From positions 1-29,320 of IMG/VR virus record IMGVR_UViG_3300032291_000190: 29,320 bases of DNA, one strand, 5' to 3'. Of this stretch, positions 1 to 6,015 are shown piece after piece. The stretch comes from a virus. Position 1 is the first letter of the stretch. Each line of letters opens with the position of its first letter. The notes under the pieces were generated by a model, which saw nothing but the letters and a program-made list of their open reading frames with translations, ran no database searches and was not told the origin of the DNA. The position numbers and the translations under genes were made by a program.

Positions 1-474
1 ATTAGCATCCATCACTAACCGAATGCCGTAACCATAGTCATGTTTGTAATGTTCCGCAAGAAATCTTTCGCGTGTTACATAACCAACTAGAGTGAACTTA
101 CTATCGACATGGGGTAGTTGTTTATCACCAAAGAATTGCACCAACACTGCAATGTCAGATACAAATAATTCTGGTGCATTAAATATTAATTGCGGGAGCG
201 TGGAAGTTTTGACTTGTATATTTTTTCCCAGTGGTGTAGATAAGTCATGTCCGTTGTCACCGCTCGGCGAAATCGTTCTGTCCACTTGTAGCCCAAGTCC
301 TTTGCCACACGCCATCTCACCCAACTGACCCATAAGATTAACCGAATACGACGAGTTGTTGCGATCAAACTTTTTATCGGTGACTTCATATTGTTTCTTA
401 TTCTCTCTGACTAGATGGATGAAACGAATGCCATCCAAGATTTCATCTAGGGTTAATTCAATATCTACTGCCAT
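1..474 (-). CDS. PD-(D/E)XK-like nuclease, C-terminus beyond window edge
   Basis: The reading frame starts at ATG 474 and stays open to base 1, giving 158 residues with the C-terminus missing. A conserved-looking acidic residue sits in GQLGE (E53), followed by GDNGHDL (D77) and IQVKTS (Q87-V-K89). The spacing E...D...QxK is that of the PD-(D/E)XK nuclease fold, with Gln in place of the usual Glu/Asp before the catalytic Lys, a variant known in that superfamily. The start overlaps the end of the upstream ATPase gene by 10 bases, so it is translationally coupled, and AAGGA lies just upstream. Position after a Cas4-like nuclease and an ATPase suggests recombination or replication, but the substrate cannot be told. 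It could also be a restriction-like or junction-cleaving enzyme. Fold assignment is moderate; the exact family is unknown. Confidence 0.6.
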   Translation of the reverse strand, partial: MAVDIELTLDEILDGIRFIHLVRENKKQYEVTDKKFDRNNSSYSVNLMGQLGEMACGKGLGLQVDRTISPSGDNGHDLSTPLGKNIQVKTSTLPQLIFNAPELFVSDIAVLVQFFGDKQLPHVDSKFTLVGYVTRERFLAEHYKHDYGYGIRLVMDAN

Positions 475-1298
475 TGTCTCATTGTCCTTGCTCTTGCTAA
501 CTCGGCAGGTGAGTTATACAAAGTCATGTGGCTTGCCTCCGCTGACAGCGAGACATAACTCTCTGCTGTTGGGTCAGCCTTACCATGTCGGTTCTTCACT
601 ACGGCAACGCGGTAAGCGTTTGCCTGTCCGTCTAGTGCAACACTAAGAACCAACTCTGGTAAAGCTGCAACCTTACCCATTAACGCTTTACGCGGAGCAG
701 GATAGTTAGGCTTTGACATCTTCTCGTTCTCGGATACGTGATGTAGAACGATAAAGGCTGACTCGTATTCACGAGCCATGTAGTGGAAGGCTGACATCGC
801 ATCACGTAATGCAGTCCATTCATTGTCGCTTGTTGAAGCGACATTCATTAAGTTGTCTACAAAGATTGCTTGTGGTGCAGAGCCGTGCAGTTCTATCCAA
901 GCTTCTATTTCTTCTTCGATATCTTGTAACGAAGGCGACGGATCAAAGTTGAATCGAACATGCCCTGCACCATCAGCGAGTGCATCTTCCAAAAGGACTG
1001 ATGCATCAGAGTCCATCATCCTCTCAACCTGTGCGACTTCTTTCTCCATAAGGATTGCCCCTGCACGAGTGGCTATTGTTCGGGAGTCAGAGTCAGCTGA
1101 GAAGTAGAGTGACGGAATCTTAGATTGAATTGCGTACCACAGTGCAAGCAGTGTCTTACCACCACCAGGTTGTGCTGCTATCAAGTGCAACTGCGCTTGA
1201 CGAAACACAACTTGTGACTGAGTAAGTTGAGGCAGAATCTCTGGGAGCATATGCCCAGCAGGAGATTCAACCCCCACTACTTGCAACAGTGAACGCAT
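465..1298 (-). CDS. RecA/DnaB-type P-loop ATPase (helicase or recombinase-like)
   Basis: This 277-residue protein has a clear Walker A, AQPGGGKT (residues 42-49), a Walker B strand AIFVDN (144-149), and a sensor-like strand FIVLHH (about 188-193) in the order of the RecA/DnaB/KaiC ASCE ATPases. The C-terminal part (VVKNRHG, about 232-238) resembles the K-N-R-x-G motif of DnaB-type replicative helicases. It lacks the N-terminal primase-interaction domain of full DnaB and is much shorter than the usual 440 or more residues, so it is a single-domain ATPase. In the family such proteins load on or translocate along single-stranded DNA. It sits between a probable ssDNA-binding protein and a PD-(D/E)XK protein and downstream of a split Cas4-like nuclease, which fits replication or recombination. 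The start follows the upstream stop at once (TAACATG). RecA-like recombinase and RadA/RepA-like helicase both remain possible. Confidence 0.8.
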   Translation of the reverse strand: MRSLLQVVGVESPAGHMLPEILPQLTQSQVVFRQAQLHLIAAQPGGGKTLLALWYAIQSKIPSLYFSADSDSRTIATRAGAILMEKEVAQVERMMDSDASVLLEDALADGAGHVRFNFDPSPSLQDIEEEIEAWIELHGSAPQAIFVDNLMNVASTSDNEWTALRDAMSAFHYMAREYESAFIVLHHVSENEKMSKPNYPAPRKALMGKVAALPELVLSVALDGQANAYRVAVVKNRHGKADPTAESYVSLSAEASHMTLYNSPAELARARTMRQWQ

Positions 1299-1299
1299 G

Positions 1300-1773
1300 T
1301 TACTTAGCCCAGATAGTTTCTGCTTCTACTGCACCAGGTGTGAAAGGCTTCGGTCCCTTAGCTGGGTCGAACCAACCAACGTAAGCCTTACCAGCCTTGG
1401 AAGTACCCTTCTTCTTTGCATACTTTCCACGACCGTCTGGTAATGCTGGTGCATCTGGATGTCCATATGTCCATTCATTACCGTAGCGATCCATGATTAC
1501 TTCAATTGCTTGAGGTGTTGTTCCTGTTGCAACTGGAGTTGGATTGAGTCCAGCATCTTGTAGCACTTGAACTGCTGCAGGTGTTGCAGCAAATGCTCCA
1601 CCTGATGCACCGCCTGAGCGGTTGTTCAGTGATTGTTGTAGTTCAGTAGCAGAAGCAATTGCTTCAACTGCTGCGGTTAGGTTAGCTCTAAATTCAGAGA
1701 CACTATTACCTCGGACGGTGAATAGGTCAGTTGAATTTAACTTACCTGTATACGAGAACATAGATTCAGTCAT
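1300..1773 (-). CDS. Probable ssDNA-binding-type phage protein
   Basis: This 157-residue protein begins with a hydrophobic/acidic segment (FTVRGNSVSEFRANL, about 18-32). Next comes an Ala/Gly/Pro/Thr-rich linker (about 53-88) and a basic, aromatic tail with KGTSKAGKAYVGWFDP (about 122-137). In many actinophage proteins this arrangement ends in a small zinc-binding module of the type C..HG...KG.S..GK.Y.GWFC, placed in replication or recombination operons. Here the positions where cysteines would be expected carry Tyr, Asp or other residues, so the metal site appears to be lost. The gene overlaps the upstream nuclease fragment by 8 bases and is followed without a gap by the ATPase, so the three are co-translated. 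The ssDNA-binding role is an inference from layout and remembered family pattern; treat the product as hypothetical otherwise. Confidence 0.45.
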   Translation of the reverse strand: MTESMFSYTGKLNSTDLFTVRGNSVSEFRANLTAAVEAIASATELQQSLNNRSGGASGGAFAATPAAVQVLQDAGLNPTPVATGTTPQAIEVIMDRYGNEWTYGHPDAPALPDGRGKYAKKKGTSKAGKAYVGWFDPAKGPKPFTPGAVEAETIWAK

Positions 1774-2443
1774 CTAGTTCATCTCCTTTTCTTTTTCCCT
1801 GGATTTGTAATGGGAAATCTTTGCCTCCCATTGCAGGACATTGTGCCGTAAAACTGCACATCCTGCAGGAGTCACCAACTGATGGAGGAAACCAACCCTC
1901 CCAAACGGCAGCATTCATCGCGCCAAATACGTAATCAAAATATTCCATTGTCAGATGTGACAAGTCAATCAATTCATCGAGCTCGCCTTTGCGAGTCATG
2001 AAGAAGGCTCCCCACTTAGGGCGGACACCATAGATGCGTTCAATACCAGAGGCATAGAGACCTGCTTGGATTGCACCGAACGGAGTCCTAGAACCTGTCT
2101 TGTAGTCAACGATAACGAGGTCTTCCCCTACCTTGTATATCGCATCAACTACCATGCGTACTGGTGTACCCCCGAAGTGTACATCAGCAGCCCATTCAAT
2201 TCCAGGACGTCCGTCGGGCATTGTTGCGATCTGCCAACCAGATTGCTTGTACCAGTTATGGTACGACTCAACCTGCTTGAGCCCATCGCTCTGCCAAAAG
2301 GGCAGATCTTCCCCATCAGGACGTAAGGTGGTCTTACGTCCTGCCGTCTTCCACTCCGTAGAGGGAATGCCAGTCTTTTGTTCTGTCTCCAGAACAGCGT
2401 CATTAAATACCTCTAACCATTTAGAAGTCAAATCGATAGTCAT
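1766..2443 (-). CDS. Cas4/RecB-like PD-(D/E)XK nuclease, C-terminal fragment
   Basis: This 225-residue cistron carries the core of a Cas4/RecB-family exonuclease: VVDAI (D100), VDYKTG (D113, K115), QAGLY (Q126, Y130) and a terminal cluster C193-x2-C196-x5-C202. It lacks what normally comes first in the family, namely the Cys-Pro-x-x-Tyr motif and the GxxVH histidine. Both are present in the separate cistron at 2617-2811. The two parts add to about 289 residues, a normal length for a single-chain phage Cas4-like exonuclease. The start ATG 2443 lies inside the end of the zinc-ribbon cistron (23-base overlap). An in-frame stop about 20 bases upstream of that ATG rules out a long in-frame extension. 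The ribosome binding site is weak (GGAA). The likely role is 5'-end resection or recombination, if the fragments assemble. Confidence 0.82.
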   Translation of the reverse strand: MTIDLTSKWLEVFNDAVLETEQKTGIPSTEWKTAGRKTTLRPDGEDLPFWQSDGLKQVESYHNWYKQSGWQIATMPDGRPGIEWAADVHFGGTPVRMVVDAIYKVGEDLVIVDYKTGSRTPFGAIQAGLYASGIERIYGVRPKWGAFFMTRKGELDELIDLSHLTMEYFDYVFGAMNAAVWEGWFPPSVGDSCRMCSFTAQCPAMGGKDFPLQIQGKRKGDELDD

Positions 2444-2651
2444 CGGGGTTCCAATCTGGGTGATCTACTGGGGTTGGTGCTGTCATTGGTGAGCCACACT
2501 GGGCGCAGAAGGAATCTAAGAACCACATAACCAGCTCGTAGTCTGAGAAGATTGCTCTGATTACTTGGATGTTAGAACCGCAGTTGATGCACTCATTGCT
2601 GGGTACACCACGTTGGTCAATCCCCTGTGGACTGTTGTCGGTAGAGCTCAT
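2421..2651 (-). CDS. Small zinc-ribbon protein inserted between nuclease fragments
   Basis: This 76-residue protein has two CxxC pairs, CINC (residues 21-24) and CAQC (about 50-53), each followed by Gly-Ser. This is the pattern of a free-standing zinc ribbon, which usually binds DNA, RNA or protein. The rest is short and acidic at the C-terminus (DHPDWNPDDYRFDF). GGAG lies about 10 bases before ATG 2651, a good ribosome binding site. The gene overlaps the preceding nuclease N-fragment by 35 bases and the following C-fragment by 23 bases, each junction being a +1 shift. It may act as a bridging subunit of the split nuclease, an unrelated inserted cistron, or, if a frameshift occurs, an internal domain. 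Metal binding is well supported by the motifs; the role is not known. Confidence 0.65.
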   Translation of the reverse strand: MSSTDNSPQGIDQRGVPSNECINCGSNIQVIRAIFSDYELVMWFLDSFCAQCGSPMTAPTPVDHPDWNPDDYRFDF

Positions 2652-2811
2652 GGTTTAACCACTCCAACATTGTATGGACGGCGGAACCAGCAGCAAGATA
2701 GACTGCTGGCTTTTCTGGAACCATGGCTACCTTACTCAGATAATATTTCTGAGGGCAGGACTGCCACGTAGACAGCTGACTAAAGGATCTATGAGGAGGA
2801 AGTTCATTCAT
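2617..2811 (-). CDS. Cas4/RecB-like nuclease, N-terminal fragment
   Basis: This 64-residue peptide starts at ATG 2811 and matches the first block of Cas4/RecB-type nucleases. It has RSFSQLSTWQSCPQKYYL (C19, the first cluster cysteine, with Pro and Tyr-Tyr) followed by PAVYLAAGSAVH (H46, the motif-I histidine) and a short helix. It then stops at TGA, where an intact family member would continue into the catalytic core found at 1766-2443. A longer frame reaching 2955 would begin inside the intrinsic terminator and run through non-coding sequence, so I reject it. No good ribosome binding site is seen, but TGGTATTCT lies 6 bases before the ATG, so a leaderless transcript is possible. It opens the left-hand DNA-metabolism operon. 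On its own it cannot be catalytic; it would have to pair with the C-terminal fragment. Confidence 0.7.
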   Translation of the reverse strand: MNELPPHRSFSQLSTWQSCPQKYYLSKVAMVPEKPAVYLAAGSAVHTMLEWLNHELYRQQSTGD

Positions 2812-2826
2812 ACTATAAGAATACCA
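2812..2826 (-). promoter_or_regulatory. Possible extended -10 promoter of the DNA-metabolism operon
   Basis: On the minus strand TGGTATTCT (2826-2818) matches an extended -10 element (TGn plus a TATAAT-like hexamer). It is followed by 6 bases and then ATG 2811, so transcription would begin at or next to the start codon, a leaderless arrangement common in actinobacteria. A second -10-like hexamer TATAGT abuts the ATG. No convincing -35 element is visible. The placement after a strong terminator makes a promoter here likely; the exact element is uncertain. Confidence 0.3.
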
Positions 2827-2883
2827 GTCGTGACCAACATTACTTGGTAACGACACGCCTTTCTTTTTTACCAGTAACTGATA

Positions 2884-2905
2884 GGGTTGAGGGGTGGTGG
2901 GAGGG
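2884..2905 (+). other. G-quadruplex-forming motif in intergenic region
   Basis: Four runs of three or four G on the plus strand (2884-2886, 2891-2894, 2899-2901, 2903-2905) are separated by loops of 4, 4 and 1 bases, which satisfies the usual G-quadruplex pattern. On the minus strand, which is transcribed here, the same stretch is a C/A/T-rich leader. It lies in the only clear regulatory gap of the window, between a terminator with its neighbouring hairpin and the start of the DNA-metabolism operon. Whether it folds is unknown. Confidence 0.4.
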
Positions 2906-2908
2906 AAA

Positions 2909-2928
2909 GGCTTGCCTGATGGCAAGCC
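2909..2928. repeat. Perfect 8-bp inverted repeat (hairpin or operator)
   Basis: GGCTTGCC and GGCAAGCC form a perfect 8-bp stem around a TGAT loop. There is no T-tract on either side, so it is not a standard intrinsic terminator. It sits 9 bases beyond the T-tract of the terminator at 2938-2968 and about 100 bases before the first gene of the next operon. An operator, an mRNA-stabilising hairpin or part of an origin are the options; I cannot choose. Confidence 0.5.
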
Positions 2929-2937
2929 GTGGGAAAT

Positions 2938-2968
2938 AAAAAAAGAGGGGGACAATTAAGTCCCCCTC
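2938..2968 (-). terminator. Intrinsic terminator of the late (structural) operon
   Basis: Read on the minus strand, GAGGGGGAC, a 6-base TTAATT loop and GTCCCCCTC form a perfect 9-bp GC-rich stem followed at once by seven T. It begins 12 bases after the stop of the 71-aa gene at 2981. This is a textbook rho-independent terminator and marks the end of the virion and lysis operon. On the plus strand it has no T-tract, so it works in one direction only. Confidence 0.92.
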
Positions 2969-2980
2969 CTCTTCTATCTC

Positions 2981-3196
2981 CTACCATTCTGGTGGAGCAA
3001 CTGCGAGCGCATCCAGCGTGGCTATATTGATGCACCCGACTGCTGGTATGTCATAGCGATGCTGCAACCCTTTGAGCAATTCCTGCAGGGGAGCATCTAG
3101 CCGATCATCACCAGCAACATTAAGAGCTACACGTACTTGTGTAACCAATGGCGATCTTTCTTCTGGTTGTACTAACGGTAAATATTTTTCAATCAA
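2981..3196 (-). CDS. Peptidoglycan-binding-like small protein
   Basis: This 71-residue protein has the layout of a single PG_binding_1-type three-helix module. After a Leu/Val-rich helix (residues 17-26) comes LKGLQHRYDIP (about 41-51) followed by VGCINIATLDAL, which parallels the family pattern FQ..xGL...G.vd..T..AL. The start codon is TTG at 3196 and overlaps the TGA of the tail protein gene (TTGA), so it is translationally coupled. It is the last gene before the terminator. The endolysin two genes upstream has no recognisable cell-wall-binding domain, so this protein could supply that function in trans. It could also be a virion part, since it is coupled to a tail gene. The domain call rests on pattern only. 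Confidence 0.5.
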   Translation of the reverse strand: MIEKYLPLVQPEERSPLVTQVRVALNVAGDDRLDAPLQELLKGLQHRYDIPAVGCINIATLDALAVAPPEW

Positions 3197-5100
3197 CGAA
3201 TCACTTCTTCTGTGTCGATTGTCTGTAACTGTAAGGTAACAATCCCGCCGAACCCAGATGCAAAAGTGGGTGGGGCTGTCTGCTCAAATTGGAGAGCGCG
3301 GATAACACAAATCCGTTCTTCGCCTGACGTGAAGTCTTGGTAGAGGACTGCTCCACCATTCTGCTCAATAGATTCAAGGTATTGGATTCGCTCCCATGGT
3401 TGTGATACTCGTGTGTTTCCATTGGAATCTCTCTCCTCCTCATAGCAAAGCAAAGGTATTGTGATTGTGCGTGAACGTAGCGGTGCTGGCAATGCACGGA
3501 TCTGCCACTCTGTTAGTAGTGGTCCCTTAGTTGTATCAGATGTATCACGTGCAAAGTTAAATGTAATTTCAAATACGTCGGCAGGGTATACATAGCTTGC
3601 AAGTGTTGCCTCAGTGTTAGGACCAAATGGAATTGTTCCAGTTGTAAGAAGCTGGTCGGCATTGTCATCAACGTTAAACCCAAGTGTTCCACCAGAATCT
3701 GGGTCTGACTTAATACTCAGTGATACTGGTTGCTTCTTCTCTCCAGTACCCCAACGGATAAGACCAGACTTGAGGTATCCAGATGCAGCAAGCTGAGTGG
3801 CATGCTGCACCCATGTACCAGATGATGAAGTTATAAACTTTAATCCAGTTGTACCAACAAACGCTACACCGTTAGGCACGTTGCTATCTGTGACAAGGTC
3901 GGCAGCGTATGCGTATCCATTGTCAATTACTTGACCAAGGTTAAGACGCCATAATCCAGCAGAACCTGATACTAAGTTGGATCGTGTGCAGTACACATAG
4001 GTTTCATCTAAAGCAATGTCCTGGACATTACCTTCAACATTGAGTGGTCCATAGGTAAATGATTGACCATCCGTTCCAATAGTTCCAATACGTAATCCCT
4101 TTGTTGTTGCAAGGATGACATACTCGTTGAGATAGGTACGTATCTGGTTTAATGTTTCACCACGTGGTAGTTCTGCAATGATGGTTGGTCCAACAATATT
4201 TGCTGTTGGTGATGCTGGATTAATTGTATACATTTGCACACGTGATACAGCACCTTGTGTATAGCCAACAACAATTGCACTAGGAAGTTCTGATATTGAA
4301 TTAAATACTATAGATGTATTGGAAAGCGTAAACCTTACATCACCAGTAGCCATGGTATTTGGTGGGGTGGTTGGAGTTCTTGTTAATTCATAAAGATGCA
4401 TGTCGGCTGTATCGTGCATAACGCCAGCAACAATTCTATCTTTAACATAAGCAATAGATTGAACTGTTTGTGAAGTAACCCCAGCGTGTTTGTTATATAA
4501 CTTAGTTACAGCCAGTGCTGTGCTTACCTGATAGATGCCATCATTAGCTCCAACTATTGCAAACGTTCCATCTGTTGTTAATGTTTGCGCTGTTGTTGAT
4601 GTTCCTAGTGATGTAGATGTTGTTGATGTTCCATTATAGAATTTAACAGCACCACCAGAAATATAAAAAGTTCCACCAGATACAGTAGCAGGGCTACTTG
4701 CTGCAGATGTTGTTAGGTTTGTTGTTGCAGGTAAAAGCTTAAGCTCACCAAGAGTCCATGGGTCAATGTTGTTTGACTCATAGAATCTATACAGATCACT
4801 AGTTTCTGCGTCATAGTACTGCTCGCCCGCACCATGATGCCATGATGTAGCAGAACGTAGCCACCAGTTAGTCAATGATTGTTCACCAGTCAACGTTCCT
4901 TGGTCGATACGTTCCTTCTGATATGTCGTAGTGATACGACTGATGCGGTTGTTATCAGATGCAGCTGACAGCCATGGTGTATTACCAATAGCGTAACTTG
5001 CAGCAAAGTCTTCCCTGCCGTAACGCACCAACGCCGTAGGGACGTTGGTGCTGATAGCAATAGGTAGATCACCTTTGAGGTATTTGTTGGTCGTTGCCAC
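3193..5100 (-). CDS. Large tail protein (tail hub/tubular or spike-like)
   Basis: This 635-residue protein begins at GTG 5100 behind AGGAGATAAAGC. The N-terminal part carries a Trp/His-rich motif, NWWLRSATSWHHGAGEQYY (about 78-96), of a type seen in phage tail proteins. A Ser/Thr/Gly-rich stretch follows (about 128-175), and then repeated beta-rich blocks such as YVKDRIVAGV and YTQGAVSRVQMYTI that suggest a beta-propeller or beta-helix. The C-terminal part (IQYLESIEQNGGAVLYQDF) is more globular. In podoviruses the large beta-rich tail tube/nozzle protein is of this size, so a tail nozzle is one candidate and a minor tail or adhesin protein the other. It lies after the lysis genes, coupled by TTGA to the PG-binding-like gene. 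A tail role is likely; its exact position in the tail is not resolved. Confidence 0.6.
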   Translation of the reverse strand: MATTNKYLKGDLPIAISTNVPTALVRYGREDFAASYAIGNTPWLSAASDNNRISRITTTYQKERIDQGTLTGEQSLTNWWLRSATSWHHGAGEQYYDAETSDLYRFYESNNIDPWTLGELKLLPATTNLTTSAASSPATVSGGTFYISGGAVKFYNGTSTTSTSLGTSTTAQTLTTDGTFAIVGANDGIYQVSTALAVTKLYNKHAGVTSQTVQSIAYVKDRIVAGVMHDTADMHLYELTRTPTTPPNTMATGDVRFTLSNTSIVFNSISELPSAIVVGYTQGAVSRVQMYTINPASPTANIVGPTIIAELPRGETLNQIRTYLNEYVILATTKGLRIGTIGTDGQSFTYGPLNVEGNVQDIALDETYVYCTRSNLVSGSAGLWRLNLGQVIDNGYAYAADLVTDSNVPNGVAFVGTTGLKFITSSSGTWVQHATQLAASGYLKSGLIRWGTGEKKQPVSLSIKSDPDSGGTLGFNVDDNADQLLTTGTIPFGPNTEATLASYVYPADVFEITFNFARDTSDTTKGPLLTEWQIRALPAPLRSRTITIPLLCYEEERDSNGNTRVSQPWERIQYLESIEQNGGAVLYQDFTSGEERICVIRALQFEQTAPPTFASGFGGIVTLQLQTIDTEEVIR

Positions 5101-5110
5101 GCTTTATCTC

Positions 5111-5617
5111 CTACTTCTTAGATGGGCAGTGCTGACAGCATTTAGATGTATCTTCTGCTGGGTATGCTTTCTTTACTGGCAGTGCAACAATCGCAGCCTT
5201 AACCTGATTAATAATCTTTGGTTGATTCATCCACCAAAACCATGGAGAAGTATCGGCAGCATCAATGGCATTAATAGAAATATGTAGATGCTTATTGTGA
5301 GGATTACTCCCAGTGTACCGTCTGTTTCCCAGCTTGGATTTTTCTTTAGACCAGATCTTGCCTTGGAAGATAAGGTATGAAACACGCTTGTCTTCCTTAA
5401 GCTTCTCAAATATTTCTGCACAATCAATGCCATTGTCTGGATCATGGGTAAGGTCTACTGCTAGCCCAGTATTGTGATCCGAATTCGGACTTTGTTTTAC
5501 ATGAGCAGCAGATGGTAGAAGACCATCGCTTGCTTTCTTCCGTTTCGGTTTTAACGCCGTCGCTTGACGGAGCACAGCAAGAGCAGCAGGTGTGGCTTTC
5601 TTGACTACAGGTTTCAT
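5111..5617 (-). CDS. Endolysin, M15-type peptidase
   Basis: This 168-residue protein contains the zinc-site pattern of peptidase family M15 (D-Ala-D-Ala carboxypeptidase or L-Ala-D-Glu endopeptidase fold). SDHNTGLAVDLTHD gives H48 and D55, and HNKHLHIS gives H110 and H112; the metal ligands would be H48, D55 and H112. The preceding ASDGLLPSAAH is typical of phage lysins of this type. The N-terminus is Lys/Ala-rich without a signal peptide, so export needs a holin. The C-terminus after residue 120 is short (a CCQHC cluster near 159-163) and has no recognised cell-wall-binding domain. It directly follows two membrane-protein genes, overlapping the second by 4 bases (ATGA), which makes a compact lysis cassette. 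It would cut the peptide part of peptidoglycan at lysis. Confidence 0.85.
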   Translation of the reverse strand: MKPVVKKATPAALAVLRQATALKPKRKKASDGLLPSAAHVKQSPNSDHNTGLAVDLTHDPDNGIDCAEIFEKLKEDKRVSYLIFQGKIWSKEKSKLGNRRYTGSNPHNKHLHISINAIDAADTSPWFWWMNQPKIINQVKAAIVALPVKKAYPAEDTSKCCQHCPSKK

Positions 5618-5817
5618 TCATGGCTCTTTCCAGCTACTAATTCATACAGGCTGTCGACGCGTCGTTCCAACCTATCGAGTGCGTCACGCATCGAGCTGCC
5701 TGAATTTGGTTTCAATTCTGTGAGGTAGTGCTTTACTAACCAACGAACTGAGCCAGCAAAGCTGGCGACTATTGTGGTAACCGCTACTGCGATACCAGCC
5801 CATTCGTTGGTAGACAT
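5614..5817 (-). CDS. Small membrane protein with C-terminal coiled coil (lysis-associated)
   Basis: I place the start at ATG 5817 (TAATG overlap with the upstream stop, GGAG nine bases before), giving 67 residues. A single hydrophobic segment spans about residues 6-24 (WAGIAVAVTTIVASFAGSV) and is followed by a charged C-terminal helix with heptad-like spacing (MRDALDRLERRVDSLYELV, about 44-62). One membrane span plus a C-terminal coiled coil is the layout of small lysis-module proteins such as XhlA-like or second-holin/antiholin proteins. It lies between the holin-like gene and the endolysin, overlapping both. The role as a holin partner is inferred from size, topology and position. A longer frame upstream is open but has no ribosome binding site and would bury the preceding gene's end. 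Confidence 0.6.
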   Translation of the reverse strand: MSTNEWAGIAVAVTTIVASFAGSVRWLVKHYLTELKPNSGSSMRDALDRLERRVDSLYELVAGKSHE

Positions 5818-6005
5818 TATTCTGCTCCGCGTCCAAACTCTGTGGCAGATGGATCTAGCCACTTAAGAACTGGTCCGAGGAATCCTGTCAATGCTGCTGT
5901 TGCCAAGACCTTAAGGTCTGTCTGACCAGCAAGGTATAGTGCGATAGCAGATGCTGCTGCTGCACGGAACCAAGACAATGCTGCTGCTTGTACTTTTGCG
6001 TTCAT
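5817..6005 (-). CDS. Holin-like small membrane protein
   Basis: This 62-residue protein starts at ATG 6005 with a strong AAAGGAGAT site 6 bases before; this start is preferred over an upstream in-frame ATG. It has a hydrophobic Ala-rich segment (about 12-26), a short polar turn with QTD, a second hydrophobic segment (about 32-47) and a C-terminal LKWLDPSATEFGRG. This two-span form with a WLDP...FGRG end resembles the r1t-type holins found in actinophages. It opens the lysis cassette, followed by a one-span membrane protein and the endolysin. It would form the membrane lesion that releases the lysin. Confidence 0.65.
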   Translation of the reverse strand: MNAKVQAAALSWFRAAAASAIALYLAGQTDLKVLATAALTGFLGPVLKWLDPSATEFGRGAE

Positions 6006-6015
6006 GTTATCTCCT

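Noticed and set aside
92-646. Plus-strand frames at 92-328 and 356-646, and the minus-strand frame at 186-389
   Set aside because: They overlap the partial nuclease-like gene and the ATPase, show no family motifs and have no ribosome binding sites; the frame from ATG 474 has E, D and QxK motifs in order.
2812-2955. Upstream extension of the nuclease N-fragment to an ATG at 2955
   Set aside because: The extension would start inside the loop of an intrinsic terminator and translate a hairpin and G-rich non-coding sequence with no family resemblance; the family motif begins shortly after ATG 2811.
5818-5862. Longer start for the small membrane protein of the lysis cassette
   Set aside because: ATG 5817 has a TAATG overlap and GGAG at the right distance; the longer form adds a basic stretch without a ribosome binding site and overlaps the holin-like gene.
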